Assembly: GCA_021804345.1 (NCBI GenBank)
Contig: JAJZHV010000009.1
Coordinates: 1 to 12,639, forward strand
Direction of reading: 5' to 3'
Source of the DNA: Pseudomonadota bacterium
GTDB lineage: Bacteria; Pseudomonadota; Gammaproteobacteria; Burkholderiales; Ferrovaceae
Length of the DNA: 12,639 bases
Made by a program: the position numbers and the translations under genes. Below the pieces are notes generated by a model. It worked only from the letters and a program-made list of their open reading frames with translations. It did not search any database and was not told the origin of the DNA. Positions 1-6,904 of this stretch are shown piece after piece (the stretch's first letter is position 1; each line of letters starts with the position of its first letter).

Positions 1-49
1 AAACCCTCAAGGGCGGCGAATCCTCCTGAACCGTTAATCCCTTGGGTGA

Positions 50-93
50 ACCCCGAGGCCCGGTAGAACAACGCCTAGCCGGGCCTCGGGGGT
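50..93. terminator. strong hairpin, possible terminator of an upstream gene
   Basis: The arm CCCCGAGGCCCGG (51-63) is exactly complementary to CCGGGCCTCGGGG (79-91), giving a 13-bp GC-rich stem around a 15-nt loop. One more A-T pair can form at 50/92-93 if a base is skipped. The run after the stem is only GGTTTG, so the U-tract is poor in both directions. A short open frame that stops with TAA at 35-37, just before the stem, could be the tail of a plus-strand gene outside the window. A transcription terminator is the likeliest role, but a structured intergenic repeat cannot be excluded. Confidence 0.5.
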
Positions 94-144
94 TTGCTGC
101 ACAGTTCCACCCTGTACGGGGAATACGTTTTTTACTCCCACGTC

Positions 145-173
145 TTCATTAAAGCATAATTATTTTCTATGCT
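145..173 (+). promoter_or_regulatory. candidate promoter and inverted repeat of the H-NS family gene
   Basis: The AT-rich stretch before the H-NS-like gene holds a weak sigma70-type pair, TTCATT (145-150) and TATGCT (168-173), separated by exactly 17 nt. The arm AGCATA (153-158) is an inverted repeat of TATGCT (168-173) with a 9-nt spacer, so a bound dimer would cover the -10 box. AT-rich, bendable DNA at this place would suit autoregulation by an H-NS protein, but that is inference. Confidence 0.35.
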
Positions 174-239
174 AATATTTCAGAATGAGGCATCATCCAA
201 ATAAACGATAAACCCGAATAACCTCACCGGAGACTACTG

Positions 240-557
240 ATGGAGAATATGGAACACTTGGGACAATTAGATCAACAGATAGCTGAATTACAATCCCGGC
301 GTCAGGCCATTCTGGATTCCCAGCGTGCGCTGGCCTTGCAAGAAGTCAAAAACCTGATTCGTCGTTTTGAATTTAGCGCACAGGAATTAGGCACAACCCA
401 AAAGACAAAGCCCCAGGCCGTGGTGCGTGAGGCGCGTTATGCCAACCCTGCTAATACTGCCCAGACCTGGGCAGGTGGCAAGGGCAAGCGCCCAGGCTGG
501 GTGCGCCAACACCTGGAAAACGGTGGTCAATTAGAAGACCTGTTAATCAAGCGTTAA
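240..557 (+). CDS. H-NS family nucleoid-associated DNA-binding protein
   Basis: A 105-residue protein of the H-NS histone-like family, which binds AT-rich curved DNA and silences transcription. Residues 4 to about 50 are rich in Glu, Gln, Leu and Arg and should form the coiled-coil oligomerisation region. A basic linker follows. The C-terminus carries the family DNA-binding signature in a variant form, TWAGGKGKRPGWV (76-88), preceded by YANPANTAQ and followed by a helix ending LEDLLIKR. The usual core is TW-(T/S)-G-(R/K)-G-(R/K)-x-P-x-W; here an extra Gly is seen before the KGKRPGW core. The ATG at 240 has a good ribosome site, GGAG at 229-232, 7 nt upstream. Its stop codon overlaps that of the convergent sulA-like gene by 3 nt. 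Family assignment is secure; which targets it silences is unknown. Confidence 0.93.
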   Translation: MENMEHLGQLDQQIAELQSRRQAILDSQRALALQEVKNLIRRFEFSAQELGTTQKTKPQAVVREARYANPANTAQTWAGGKGKRPGWVRQHLENGGQLEDLLIKR

Positions 558-1165
558 TCCGCTTTAAACCACAGGCAATAGACCGGAGAATCCTGCACCA
601 CCGATTCTATTTGCCACTGTAGTGATTCGCTCAAATCCCCCCAATACAGTACAGCCCCACAGTGGCGTCCCTGCAAGGCCTGCAACAGTGCCCAGGAACG
701 CCCCTCGGGGGATTTAGCATGCACCTGCATGAAGCGGGATTCGTTTATCCCTGCCTGGGCTAACAGGTCGATAGAAATCACTGCGGGCGGGGCAATACAA
801 ACCACCCATTTTCGTTGCTGGGTTAATTGCGCCAGCAGTGGTAAATACGCCTCCAGTGGACTCAGAACAGCTGGACCCCGTGCCGAGTCCCCCTCGTGGG
901 CGGCAGGGATGAAGCCCCGGTGCAGGCGCCCCGGGCGGGGAGTACAGAGCGCAGGCACCAGTGACCGGGCGTTCTGCGCAAGGCCCCCCTGCCCTCGGTG
1001 GACCAGGCTGGGCGCGGCCGCAGATAAATCCTGCTCGGGGCTAGCTAGGGCACAGAGAAAAACGGACAAGGCCCGGCGGTAATGGGCCAGACGTCGGCGC
1101 AAGAAACCAGCGCCCGGGGTATAGGCTGGAAGCGAGGCGGGAGAGAGTGCGGCGCTCAGTGGCAT
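554..1165 (-). CDS. sulA: SulA-like SOS cell division inhibitor (C-terminal half recognisable)
   Basis: A 203-residue protein encoded directly behind lexA: one base separates the lexA stop (TAA, 1169-1167) from this ATG (1165-1163), so the two form an SOS operon, as lexA-sulA does in pseudomonads. SulA inhibits septation by blocking FtsZ polymerisation during DNA damage. The C-terminal half fits the SulA/RecA-like fold: KWVVCIAPPAVISIDLLAQAGI (119-140, quoted in part: CIAPP then LLAQAGI), then SWALLQAL, then CGAVLYWGDLSESLQW (169-184). Residues 1 to about 98 are Ala/Arg/Pro-rich and match nothing I know; the usual N-terminus is shorter. An early frameshift or a wrong start is possible. The related ImuA family is an alternative, but no imuB or dnaE2 follows. 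Confidence 0.7.
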   Translation of the reverse strand: MPLSAALSPASLPAYTPGAGFLRRRLAHYRRALSVFLCALASPEQDLSAAAPSLVHRGQGGLAQNARSLVPALCTPRPGRLHRGFIPAAHEGDSARGPAVLSPLEAYLPLLAQLTQQRKWVVCIAPPAVISIDLLAQAGINESRFMQVHAKSPEGRSWALLQALQGRHCGAVLYWGDLSESLQWQIESVVQDSPVYCLWFKAD

Positions 1166-1166
1166 G

Positions 1167-1775
1167 TTAGTGGCTCCATTGATTGCGGATGACGCCCACT
1201 ACCAACCCCTCGATCGCAAAGGGGGTGGTGCGCAGATCCACCTGCAGAATCTGGAAGGCAGCATTTTCTGGGTGCAGGGCCACGAGCGGGCCCTGTTGAT
1301 AAAAGCGTTTGACCGTGACTTCATCCTCCAGACGGGCCACGACGATCTGGCCATTGTGGGCACTGGGCGTTTGATGTACGGCCAGCAAGTCCTGAGGGAG
1401 GATGCCGCAATCGCGCATGCTCTCCCCCTGTACCCTCAGAAGATAATGGGCTGCGGGGGAAAACAGACTGGGGTCTACGGGCAGGTGTGACTCCACGTGT
1501 TCCAGGGCCAAAATGGGTTGCCCTGCCGCCACCCGGCCCACTAGGGGCAGACCGGAGAGCTCCTCCTGTAACAGGCGTATGCCCCGGGAGGCCCCCGCCT
1601 GCAAGCTGATGACCCCCTTGCGGGCCAGGGCCTTGAGGTGGTCTTCCGCCGCATTGGGAGAACGAAAACCCATGGCCGTGCAGAGTTCAGCACGAGTGGG
1701 TGGCATACCCTCCCGGGCCATGAATTGGCGAATCCAGAGAAAAATTTCCTGTTGCCGGGCAGTCAAAGTGGTCAT
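1167..1775 (-). CDS. lexA: LexA, SOS transcriptional repressor and self-cleaving protease
   Basis: Represses the SOS regulon by binding operators as a dimer; RecA filaments on single-stranded DNA trigger its autocleavage. From the ATG at 1775 the protein has 202 residues, the length of E. coli LexA, and it aligns to it without gaps. The N-terminal winged helix begins LTARQQEIF and contains MPPTRAEL and [18 protein letters not shown]. The cleavage site is Ala84-Gly85 in GRVAAGQP. The catalytic dyad is Ser119 (QGESMRD) and Lys156 (EVTVKRF). The frame is open up to 1823, but that longer form would place the SOS box inside the coding region. The ATG at 1775 has GGAGG five nt upstream, which settles the start. 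The sulA-like gene follows after one base. The gene has its own promoter although DUF1178 lies upstream on the same strand. Confidence 0.97.
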   Translation of the reverse strand: MTTLTARQQEIFLWIRQFMAREGMPPTRAELCTAMGFRSPNAAEDHLKALARKGVISLQAGASRGIRLLQEELSGLPLVGRVAAGQPILALEHVESHLPVDPSLFSPAAHYLLRVQGESMRDCGILPQDLLAVHQTPSAHNGQIVVARLEDEVTVKRFYQQGPLVALHPENAAFQILQVDLRTTPFAIEGLVVGVIRNQWSH

Positions 1776-1790
1776 GCGCACCTCCATGAA

Positions 1791-1806
1791 CTGTATTTTT
1801 ATACAG
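1791..1806 (-). promoter_or_regulatory. LexA-binding SOS box of the lexA-sulA operon
   Basis: CTGTATTTTTATACAG is a perfect match to the CTGT-N8-ACAG consensus of E. coli-type LexA. It sits 15 bp upstream of the chosen lexA start. On the minus strand a -35-like TTGCCA (1823-1818) lies just upstream and the TATAAA/TAAAAA stretch inside the box can serve as -10, so bound LexA would cover the promoter and autoregulate the operon. Confidence 0.9.
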
Positions 1807-1859
1807 TTGTCTGGTTTTGGCAAGCCCTATTTGCGCACAGGGGTTTGAAAGCGGTGAGA

Positions 1860-2333
1860 TCAATGGGGCGGGGTTGAGTCCTCGGAGATGCCCAGTACCA
1901 TCACTTCGATGCCTTCCTCATGCAGGTCCTGCAGGTCCTCGGGCGAGGCCACGCCACGCACACTGCGCGCCTCTTGGGCGCCGTAATGCATGTCGCGCAC
2001 GGTATCCACAAACTGCGCCCCCACATCATCCGTGTGCGCCAGCACCTGTTGCACGATGTAATGGCGCAAGGCATGAACCAGCTGCCCGGAGACAATCATT
2101 ACCGGCGCTGCCGGTGGTGCCCCAGCCCGACTGGGGTTGGGGTAAGAGGGGCGCGCTTCAGGGGAGGTGTCCTCACGCAGGTAGGGGGCCGAGGGGCGTT
2201 TGGAAATGTCATGGGATTGGCAGAAGGGGCAGACCAAATGACCCTCCAGCCGCTGACTTTCAAAGCTGGATGCCGAGGTAAACCACCCTTCAAAGCGGTG
2301 TTCCAGCGGGCAGGATAAATCGTAAACCACCAT
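1860..2333 (-). CDS. DUF1178 family zinc-ribbon protein
   Basis: A 157-residue protein of the DUF1178 family (function unknown), common in alpha- and betaproteobacteria. The N-terminus MVVYDLSCPLEHRFEGWF is the family hallmark. Cys8 with Cys35 and Cys38 (CPFC) suggest a zinc-ribbon. The C-terminal part has the other conserved blocks: FVDTVRDMHYGAQEARSVRG, then SPEDLQDLHEEGIEVMVL (quoted blocks each near residues 108-127 and 130-147). The middle (about 52-80) is a Pro/Ser-rich linker. The ATG at 2333 has AGGAG 11 nt upstream. It is divergent from the ABC importer operon and lies upstream of lexA with an 84-nt gap that holds the SOS box. No function can be assigned. Confidence 0.9.
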   Translation of the reverse strand: MVVYDLSCPLEHRFEGWFTSASSFESQRLEGHLVCPFCQSHDISKRPSAPYLREDTSPEARPSYPNPSRAGAPPAAPVMIVSGQLVHALRHYIVQQVLAHTDDVGAQFVDTVRDMHYGAQEARSVRGVASPEDLQDLHEEGIEVMVLGISEDSTPPH

Positions 2334-2361
2334 AGCGCGTCAGACTCCTGTGCAATGTACT

Positions 2362-2367
2362 ATTATA
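2362..2367 (-). promoter_or_regulatory. candidate -10 box for the DUF1178 gene
   Basis: The minus strand reads TATAAT here, a perfect sigma70 -10 hexamer, 29 bp upstream of the DUF1178 start. At the expected distance no good -35 hexamer is present (GGCAGG at 17 nt), so this is a partial match only. Confidence 0.35.
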
Positions 2368-2393
2368 GCCGATATCCCGCAGGGCCTGCCTTC

Positions 2394-2402
2394 TGCTAAA
2401 AT
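2394..2402 (+). promoter_or_regulatory. candidate extended -10 promoter for the ABC importer operon
   Basis: TGCTAAAAT is an extended -10 element (TGn plus TAAAAT) in the divergent intergenic region, 57 bp before the first start codon of the binding-protein gene. No convincing -35 box is visible, which is acceptable for extended -10 promoters. The remaining leader shows no evident operator. Confidence 0.3.
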
Positions 2403-2458
2403 GCTCCGCTACAGGTCGCTTCTGCGCACCCGGCGCCAACCCAACACCGCATGCCTGC

Positions 2459-3655
2459 ATGCCTGATCCTATGAACCCAATGATCACACGCCCTGCCCTG
2501 CTGTGTTGTCGTTTCCTGGCAGCGCTCCTCTTGCCCCTGATCACTGCTGGTGCGCTGGCCGCTCCTGCGGCCGAACCCATCCGCATCGGGGTTGCCGAGG
2601 CTCTGACCGGCCCTGCCTCGCAATACGGCATTCCGATCCTGAACGGTTTTTTATTGGCTGCAGAAGAGATCAATGCTGCGGGGGGCATCAACGGGCAAAA
2701 GCTTTTACTTGTCACAGAAGACGAGCGCGGAAAAAAGGAAGAAGCCATCAATGTGTTCAAGAAACTGATCTTTCAGGAAAAAGTCTTGCTCATTTTTGGA
2801 CCGACCTTGTCCAATTCCATGTTTGCCGCAGGGCCCATTGCCAATGCCGCCCATGTGGTGGCTTTTGGCACCAGCAACACGGCCACCGGAATCACCGACA
2901 TTGGTCCCTATATCTTTCGCTCCTCACCCATGGAGTCTGACGTGGTTCCAGCCACGCTCAAAACAGTGGGGGCCCATCTTCCACTGCATCGTGTCGGCAT
3001 CATCTATGGGAACGACGATGCCTTTACCAAGAGCGGATATGACGTGTTCAAATCCACCCTCCAACAACAGCAGGTCGCTGTGGTGGATACCGAAACCTAT
3101 TCCCGCGGAGACGTGGACTTCAAGGCTCAGTTGACCAAACTCAAAGCTGCACAGGTGGATGCCATCATCTGCCCGTGCCTAGCAGAAGAAGGCGCCAATA
3201 TTCTGATTCAGGCCCGGGCATTGGGTTTGTCAGTCCCCTTCATTGGAGGGAATGGGTTTAACTCTCCGGCGTTGCTCGATAACGCCAAATCTGCCGCTGA
3301 AGGAACCTGGGTGGGCTCGCCCTGGTTTGATGGCAACACCGCAGCAGAAAACCAGCGCTTTCTTCGGGCGTACCGACAAAAATTTCATTCCGATCCCAAT
3401 CAGTTCTCCGCCCAGAGTTATGACGCGCTCTGGATGCTGGTTGACACGCTTAAGAAAATCACGCTCACGTCCCAACTGGATAAAAATCGCGAATTGCTGC
3501 GCGATGCCCTTCCAATGGTTTCTTTCGCGGGGGCCACAGGTCCCTTTTCCTTCCGCCCGGCCCCGTCACATCAAGGTAAACCTGGTGGGTATGATGCGCA
3601 TCAAACCCCCTTCGTTTACGTCGTTCGTCATGGAAAGTTCACCTTGGTCCGGTAA
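2459..3655 (+). CDS. livK: periplasmic binding protein of a branched-chain amino acid-type ABC importer
   Basis: Solute receptor that captures the substrate in the periplasm and delivers it to the two permeases encoded next. The 398-residue precursor has a Sec signal peptide: Arg11, a hydrophobic core FLAALLLPLITAGALA (19-34), and a likely cleavage after ALA at 34. The mature part is a type I periplasmic-binding fold (Peripla_BP_6): IRIGVAEALTGPASQYG, then GFLLAAEEINAAGGINGQKL, then FGPTLSNSMFAAGPIA, then IIYGNDDAFTKSG, and a C-terminal PFVYVVRHGKFTLV. These blocks are the LivJ/LivK/HAAT layout. The start is uncertain: Met1, Met5 and Met8 are all possible and none has a Shine-Dalgarno sequence. 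The TAA overlaps the next ATG by one base. The substrate could be leucine-type amino acids, amides or small organic acids; sequence alone does not decide. Confidence 0.9.
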   Translation: MPDPMNPMITRPALLCCRFLAALLLPLITAGALAAPAAEPIRIGVAEALTGPASQYGIPILNGFLLAAEEINAAGGINGQKLLLVTEDERGKKEEAINVFKKLIFQEKVLLIFGPTLSNSMFAAGPIANAAHVVAFGTSNTATGITDIGPYIFRSSPMESDVVPATLKTVGAHLPLHRVGIIYGNDDAFTKSGYDVFKSTLQQQQVAVVDTETYSRGDVDFKAQLTKLKAAQVDAIICPCLAEEGANILIQARALGLSVPFIGGNGFNSPALLDNAKSAAEGTWVGSPWFDGNTAAENQRFLRAYRQKFHSDPNQFSAQSYDALWMLVDTLKKITLTSQLDKNRELLRDALPMVSFAGATGPFSFRPAPSHQGKPGGYDAHQTPFVYVVRHGKFTLVR

Positions 3656-4542
3656 TGCTCTCCATGCTTGCCCAACAACTGGTCAATGCCCTCAGTCTGG
3701 GCAGCATTTACGCCCTGTTTGCACTGGGATTCACGCTGGTGTTCGGCATCCTGGGTGTCATCAACCTGTCTCATGGGGGATTATTCATGCTGGGGGCCTA
3801 CGCCGCCCTGTTTTTTCTTGAACGCCATTGGCCGGCCTGGTTGGCGCTGCCGGTGGCGGTTCTGGTGACAGGGATCATAGGCCTGCTCATCGATCTGCTC
3901 GTTCTCAAGCAACTCCGGCGCCAGCGGGCACCACACCTCATGCCCATGATTGCCACCATCGGGGCAACCATTCTCATGACCAGCCTGGCACAAGGCCTGT
4001 TTGGTGCAGAGTCCCGTCATTTTCCCCTGTCATTTTTTGATAATGCTTCCTTGACACTGGGGGCCGTCACCCTTCCTTATGCTCAGGTGGCCATCATGGT
4101 CATCGCCTTTGGCACCATGATCACGATGGGGTGGCTTCTGAAGAAAACCCGTCTGGGGATCGCTCTTCGAGCCATTGCAGAGTCGCCCCGTGCAGCCGCC
4201 TTATTGGGCATTCCTGTGGAGCGCCTGTTTCATCTCACCAGTTTTCTGGCTGCAACTCTGGGAGGAATCGCGGGCATCCTCATTGGCCTGTCCTTCAACG
4301 CCATTTCGCCCTTTATGGGTCAACCCATGCTGCATAAGGGCATTGCCGCCATTATTCTGGGTGGTCTGGGGGATATTCGGGGCGCTGTCCTAGGCGGGCT
4401 GTTTCTGGGTTTTGCCGAAGTATTGGCCGTGACCTATTTGTCCAGCGAGTATCGCGACGCGTTTTCCTTTGGGCTGCTCTTCCTGGTTTTATTGTGGCGC
4501 CCGCAAGGGCTGTTTGGGGCCACCCACCTGCGGAGTGCCTGA
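3655..4542 (+). CDS. livH: LivH-type ABC permease
   Basis: Inner-membrane permease of the HAAT importer, forming the translocation pore with the LivM-type partner. The 295 residues are the normal length, with about eight hydrophobic segments. Family blocks are clear: LGSIYALFALGFTLVFGILG, NLSHGGLFMLGAYAA (37-51), the cytoplasmic ATPase-contact loop GIALRAIAESPRAAALLGI (168-186), KGIAAIILGGLGDIRGAVLGG (228-248, quoted from its start as KGIAAIILGG), and the C-terminal WRPQGLFG. The junction TAATG makes it overlap the binding-protein gene by one base, and it ends TGATG on the livM start. No separate ribosome site is needed with this stop-start coupling. Confidence 0.93.
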   Translation: MLSMLAQQLVNALSLGSIYALFALGFTLVFGILGVINLSHGGLFMLGAYAALFFLERHWPAWLALPVAVLVTGIIGLLIDLLVLKQLRRQRAPHLMPMIATIGATILMTSLAQGLFGAESRHFPLSFFDNASLTLGAVTLPYAQVAIMVIAFGTMITMGWLLKKTRLGIALRAIAESPRAAALLGIPVERLFHLTSFLAATLGGIAGILIGLSFNAISPFMGQPMLHKGIAAIILGGLGDIRGAVLGGLFLGFAEVLAVTYLSSEYRDAFSFGLLFLVLLWRPQGLFGATHLRSA

Positions 4543-5387
4543 TGAGTTGGGCGGACTGGTGGGCCACCTACAGTACTCTGGTATTGAGTGTGGGCGTTTA
4601 TGGCATGATGGCCTTATCCATCTCCCTGACCCTCTCCTGCGGCTTGCTCACCTTGGCCAATGCGGCCTTCATGGGAATTGGCGCCTATGTCAGTGCCATT
4701 GCCACCACAGCCTTCGATCTACCCTTCTTCGAAGCGCTACTGTTGGGAACCCTGGGCAGCACCTTCGTGGCCTTGCTCATCGGACTACCGGTTCTGCGCC
4801 TGTCGGGCGTCTATCTGGCCATGGCCACCCTGGGTTTTGGCGAAGTCGTGCGCATCATCCTGCTCAACCTGGATATCACGGGAGGCCCTCTGGGGCTTAA
4901 TGGTATTCCCTCCTTGACCCAATGGTGGCATGTTCTATCAGCCCTTCTGGGGACTGTATTTTTGCTGCGGTGTCTGCGCGCATCCCGGATAGGCCGCGCC
5001 TTCGAGGCCATTCGCGAGGATGAAACCGCCGCCCGACTGATGGGCATCAACACCCATCCGCTCAAACTGCTGGCCTTTGTGCTGGGAGCAGCCATTGCCG
5101 GACTAGCGGGAGGGCTCAATGCCCATTACACCTTCACCTTGAGCCCGGGAAATTTTGGTTTCGAAAATGCCGTGGACATTTTGACCATGGCCGTTTTGGG
5201 CGGCATCAGGGGGCTTCCGGGACCATTACTGGGAGGGGCCATCGTTACCCTGCTCCCGGAAGTGTTACGCGATCTGCAGGACTATCGAATGGCCGCCAAT
5301 GGTTTGATCCTGATCCTGGTGGTTCTGTTTTTACCGCAAGGGCTTTGGGATCCGCAACGCATTCGGGGATGGTTTAAACGTGCCTGA
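4542..5387 (+). CDS. livM: LivM-type ABC permease
   Basis: Second inner-membrane permease of the importer, 281 residues. The frame is open from 4494, but the ATG at 4542 overlaps the livH stop in the motif TGATG, the same one-base coupling as at the previous junction, and the family homology begins here; the longer form would need a 49-nt overlap. LivM features: SLTLSCGLLTLANAAFMGIG (28-47), GVYLAMATLGFGEVVRIIL, the LivM signature TGGPLGLNGIP (113-123), the ATPase-contact loop GRAFEAIREDETAARLMGI (151-169), LTMAVLGGIRGLPGPLLGG, and the end LFLPQGLWDP. The last eight bases overlap livG. Confidence 0.93.
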   Translation: MSWADWWATYSTLVLSVGVYGMMALSISLTLSCGLLTLANAAFMGIGAYVSAIATTAFDLPFFEALLLGTLGSTFVALLIGLPVLRLSGVYLAMATLGFGEVVRIILLNLDITGGPLGLNGIPSLTQWWHVLSALLGTVFLLRCLRASRIGRAFEAIREDETAARLMGINTHPLKLLAFVLGAAIAGLAGGLNAHYTFTLSPGNFGFENAVDILTMAVLGGIRGLPGPLLGGAIVTLLPEVLRDLQDYRMAANGLILILVVLFLPQGLWDPQRIRGWFKRA

Positions 5388-6156
5388 ATTGCTGCATTTG
5401 AGCGCAGTGAGCTTGGAGTTTGGGGGCGTTCGGGCTTTGGATGAGGTCTCCTTGAGCGTGCAACCCGGCCAAATTTATGGGTTGATCGGACCCAACGGGG
5501 CCGGAAAAACATCCCTGTTCAATCTCATAACAGGGTTGTACAAACCCGGCCAAGGGCAGATTCGCTTCAAGGGGGATAGTCTGTTGGGAATGCCTCCGCA
5601 ACACATTGCCCAACGGGGAATTGCGCGTACGTTTCAGAACATCCGGTTGTTTGCAGAAATGACGCTGATCGACAATGTCATGGTGGGAATGCATACCCAT
5701 CTGGCGTATCGTTTTTGGGACCTGTTGCTGCGCTCCAGGCCTTTTAGGCGTGCCGAACAGCAAGCCCGCGAACAGGCGCAGACGCTACTGGAACGCGTTG
5801 GACTCGCCCCGTACGCGTACGCCCTGGCCGGCACGTTATCCTATGGCAATCAGCGCAAACTGGAAATTGCCCGGGCTTTGGCCATGCAACCGCAACTGCT
5901 TCTATTTGACGAACCTGTAGCCGGCATGAACCCCACAGAAAAAAACGACATTCAGGGACTCATCCGCTCCTTGCGCGTGCAGCACTTGTCGGTGCTGCTC
6001 ATCGAGCATGACATGCGTTTCGTCATGGGGTTATGTGACGCGTTGACCGTGCTGGACTTCGGGCGCGTCATAGCCCAGGGATCTCCCCAGGAGATCCAGG
6101 AAAACCCAGCGGTGATTGCCGCCTATTTGGGAGAAGAGGCGCCTCATGCCGGATGA
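5380..6156 (+). CDS. livG: LivG-type ATP-binding subunit
   Basis: One of two cytoplasmic ATPases that power the importer; 258 residues. The start is GTG at 5380, 8 nt inside livM, with a GGGGAT-type ribosome site about 10 nt upstream. Walker A is GPNGAGKT (37-44), the Q-loop glutamine is Gln86 in ARTFQNIRLF, the ABC signature is LSYGN (153-157) in the LivG form, Walker B is LLLFDE (173-178) followed by the D-loop VAGMNPTE, and the H-loop histidine is His210 in LIEHDM. LivG-type helical insertion follows residue 105 (HLAYRFWDLLLRS). All nucleotide-binding residues are intact, so it should be active. Confidence 0.94.
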   Translation: MPELLHLSAVSLEFGGVRALDEVSLSVQPGQIYGLIGPNGAGKTSLFNLITGLYKPGQGQIRFKGDSLLGMPPQHIAQRGIARTFQNIRLFAEMTLIDNVMVGMHTHLAYRFWDLLLRSRPFRRAEQQAREQAQTLLERVGLAPYAYALAGTLSYGNQRKLEIARALAMQPQLLLFDEPVAGMNPTEKNDIQGLIRSLRVQHLSVLLIEHDMRFVMGLCDALTVLDFGRVIAQGSPQEIQENPAVIAAYLGEEAPHAG

Positions 6157-6868
6157 TGCCTCCGCCCCTCCAGAATTGCTGGGCGTGCACCAACTGGTGG
6201 TGCAATACGGACACGTGATCGCCCTGCGAGGCATTGACCTGCGGGTCTGTCAAGGGCAACTGGTCGCCTTGGTGGGGGCCAACGGAGCGGGCAAAAGTTC
6301 CTTATTGATGGCCCTATCCGGTTTGGCTCCCATTCAGCAGGGGCACATCCACTATCGAGGCACCGAAATCACCCGTTGGCCCACCCATCGACGCGTGCAC
6401 CATGGGTTGGTTCAGGTGGCGGAAGGACGCGCCATTCTGAAAACCTTGTCGGTAGAAGATAATTTACGTTTGGGTAGCTATACCCAGCAGTTCGGCTGCG
6501 ATCTTCAGGAAACCTATCAACGCTTTCCTATCCTGAAAAAACGTGCCCGGCAGTTGGCCGGAAATCTTTCGGGCGGAGAACAACAACAGTTGGCCATCGG
6601 CCGCGCCCTTTTGGCCAAACCTCGCCTGCTCATGCTGGATGAGCCTTCCATGGGGCTGGCCCCGCTCATCATTCAGGAAATTTTTGCCATCATCCACGAT
6701 GTGCATCAGCAAGGCATGACGATTCTGTTGGTGGAACAAAACGTCCGCCAAGCCTTGAAATTGGCCGACCACGCCTACGTTTTGGAAACCGGGGGCATCA
6801 CACTGCAAGGTGCCGCGCAGGAATTGATGGACCACCCGGGGGTTTTGGCGGCCTACCTGGGAGCCTGA
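6146..6868 (+). CDS. livF: LivF-type ATP-binding subunit
   Basis: Second ATPase of the importer, 240 residues from the ATG at 6146. This start has AAGAGG about 6 nt upstream and overlaps livG by 11 nt; the further upstream ATG at 6116 would extend it into livG with no homology. Walker A is GANGAGKS (44-51), the LivF block VAEGRAILKTLSVEDNL (91-107) is present, the ABC signature is LSGGE (141-145), Walker B is LLMLDE (161-166) with PSMGLAP, and the switch is VEQN (Gln198) instead of His, as is normal in LivF. It is the last gene of the operon; the next gene is convergent and begins 36 nt later. No good terminator is visible between them. Confidence 0.93.
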   Translation: MPDDASAPPELLGVHQLVVQYGHVIALRGIDLRVCQGQLVALVGANGAGKSSLLMALSGLAPIQQGHIHYRGTEITRWPTHRRVHHGLVQVAEGRAILKTLSVEDNLRLGSYTQQFGCDLQETYQRFPILKKRARQLAGNLSGGEQQQLAIGRALLAKPRLLMLDEPSMGLAPLIIQEIFAIIHDVHQQGMTILLVEQNVRQALKLADHAYVLETGGITLQGAAQELMDHPGVLAAYLGA

Positions 6869-6904
6869 ACACCAGGGCTGGAAACAGGGTAAGCGGCCTG
6901 GGCC

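Noticed and set aside
1..37. Possible tail of a plus-strand gene (reads ...GRRILLNR then TAA)
   Set aside because: Only eleven codons are visible, with nothing recognisable; position before the hairpin is suggestive but not enough for a feature.
554..1165. ImuA of a mutagenesis cassette
   Set aside because: No imuB or dnaE2 follows, and position after lexA plus the CIAPP and AGAVL-type blocks fit SulA better, though the families are related.
1167..1823. Longer lexA start at 1823
   Set aside because: It would place the SOS operator inside the coding sequence; the ATG at 1775 has GGAGG and matches E. coli LexA end to end.
6869..6904. Terminator between livF and the hydrolase gene
   Set aside because: Short complementary stretches (AGGGC and GCCCT) occur, but the stem is weak, the loop long and there is no T-run in either direction.
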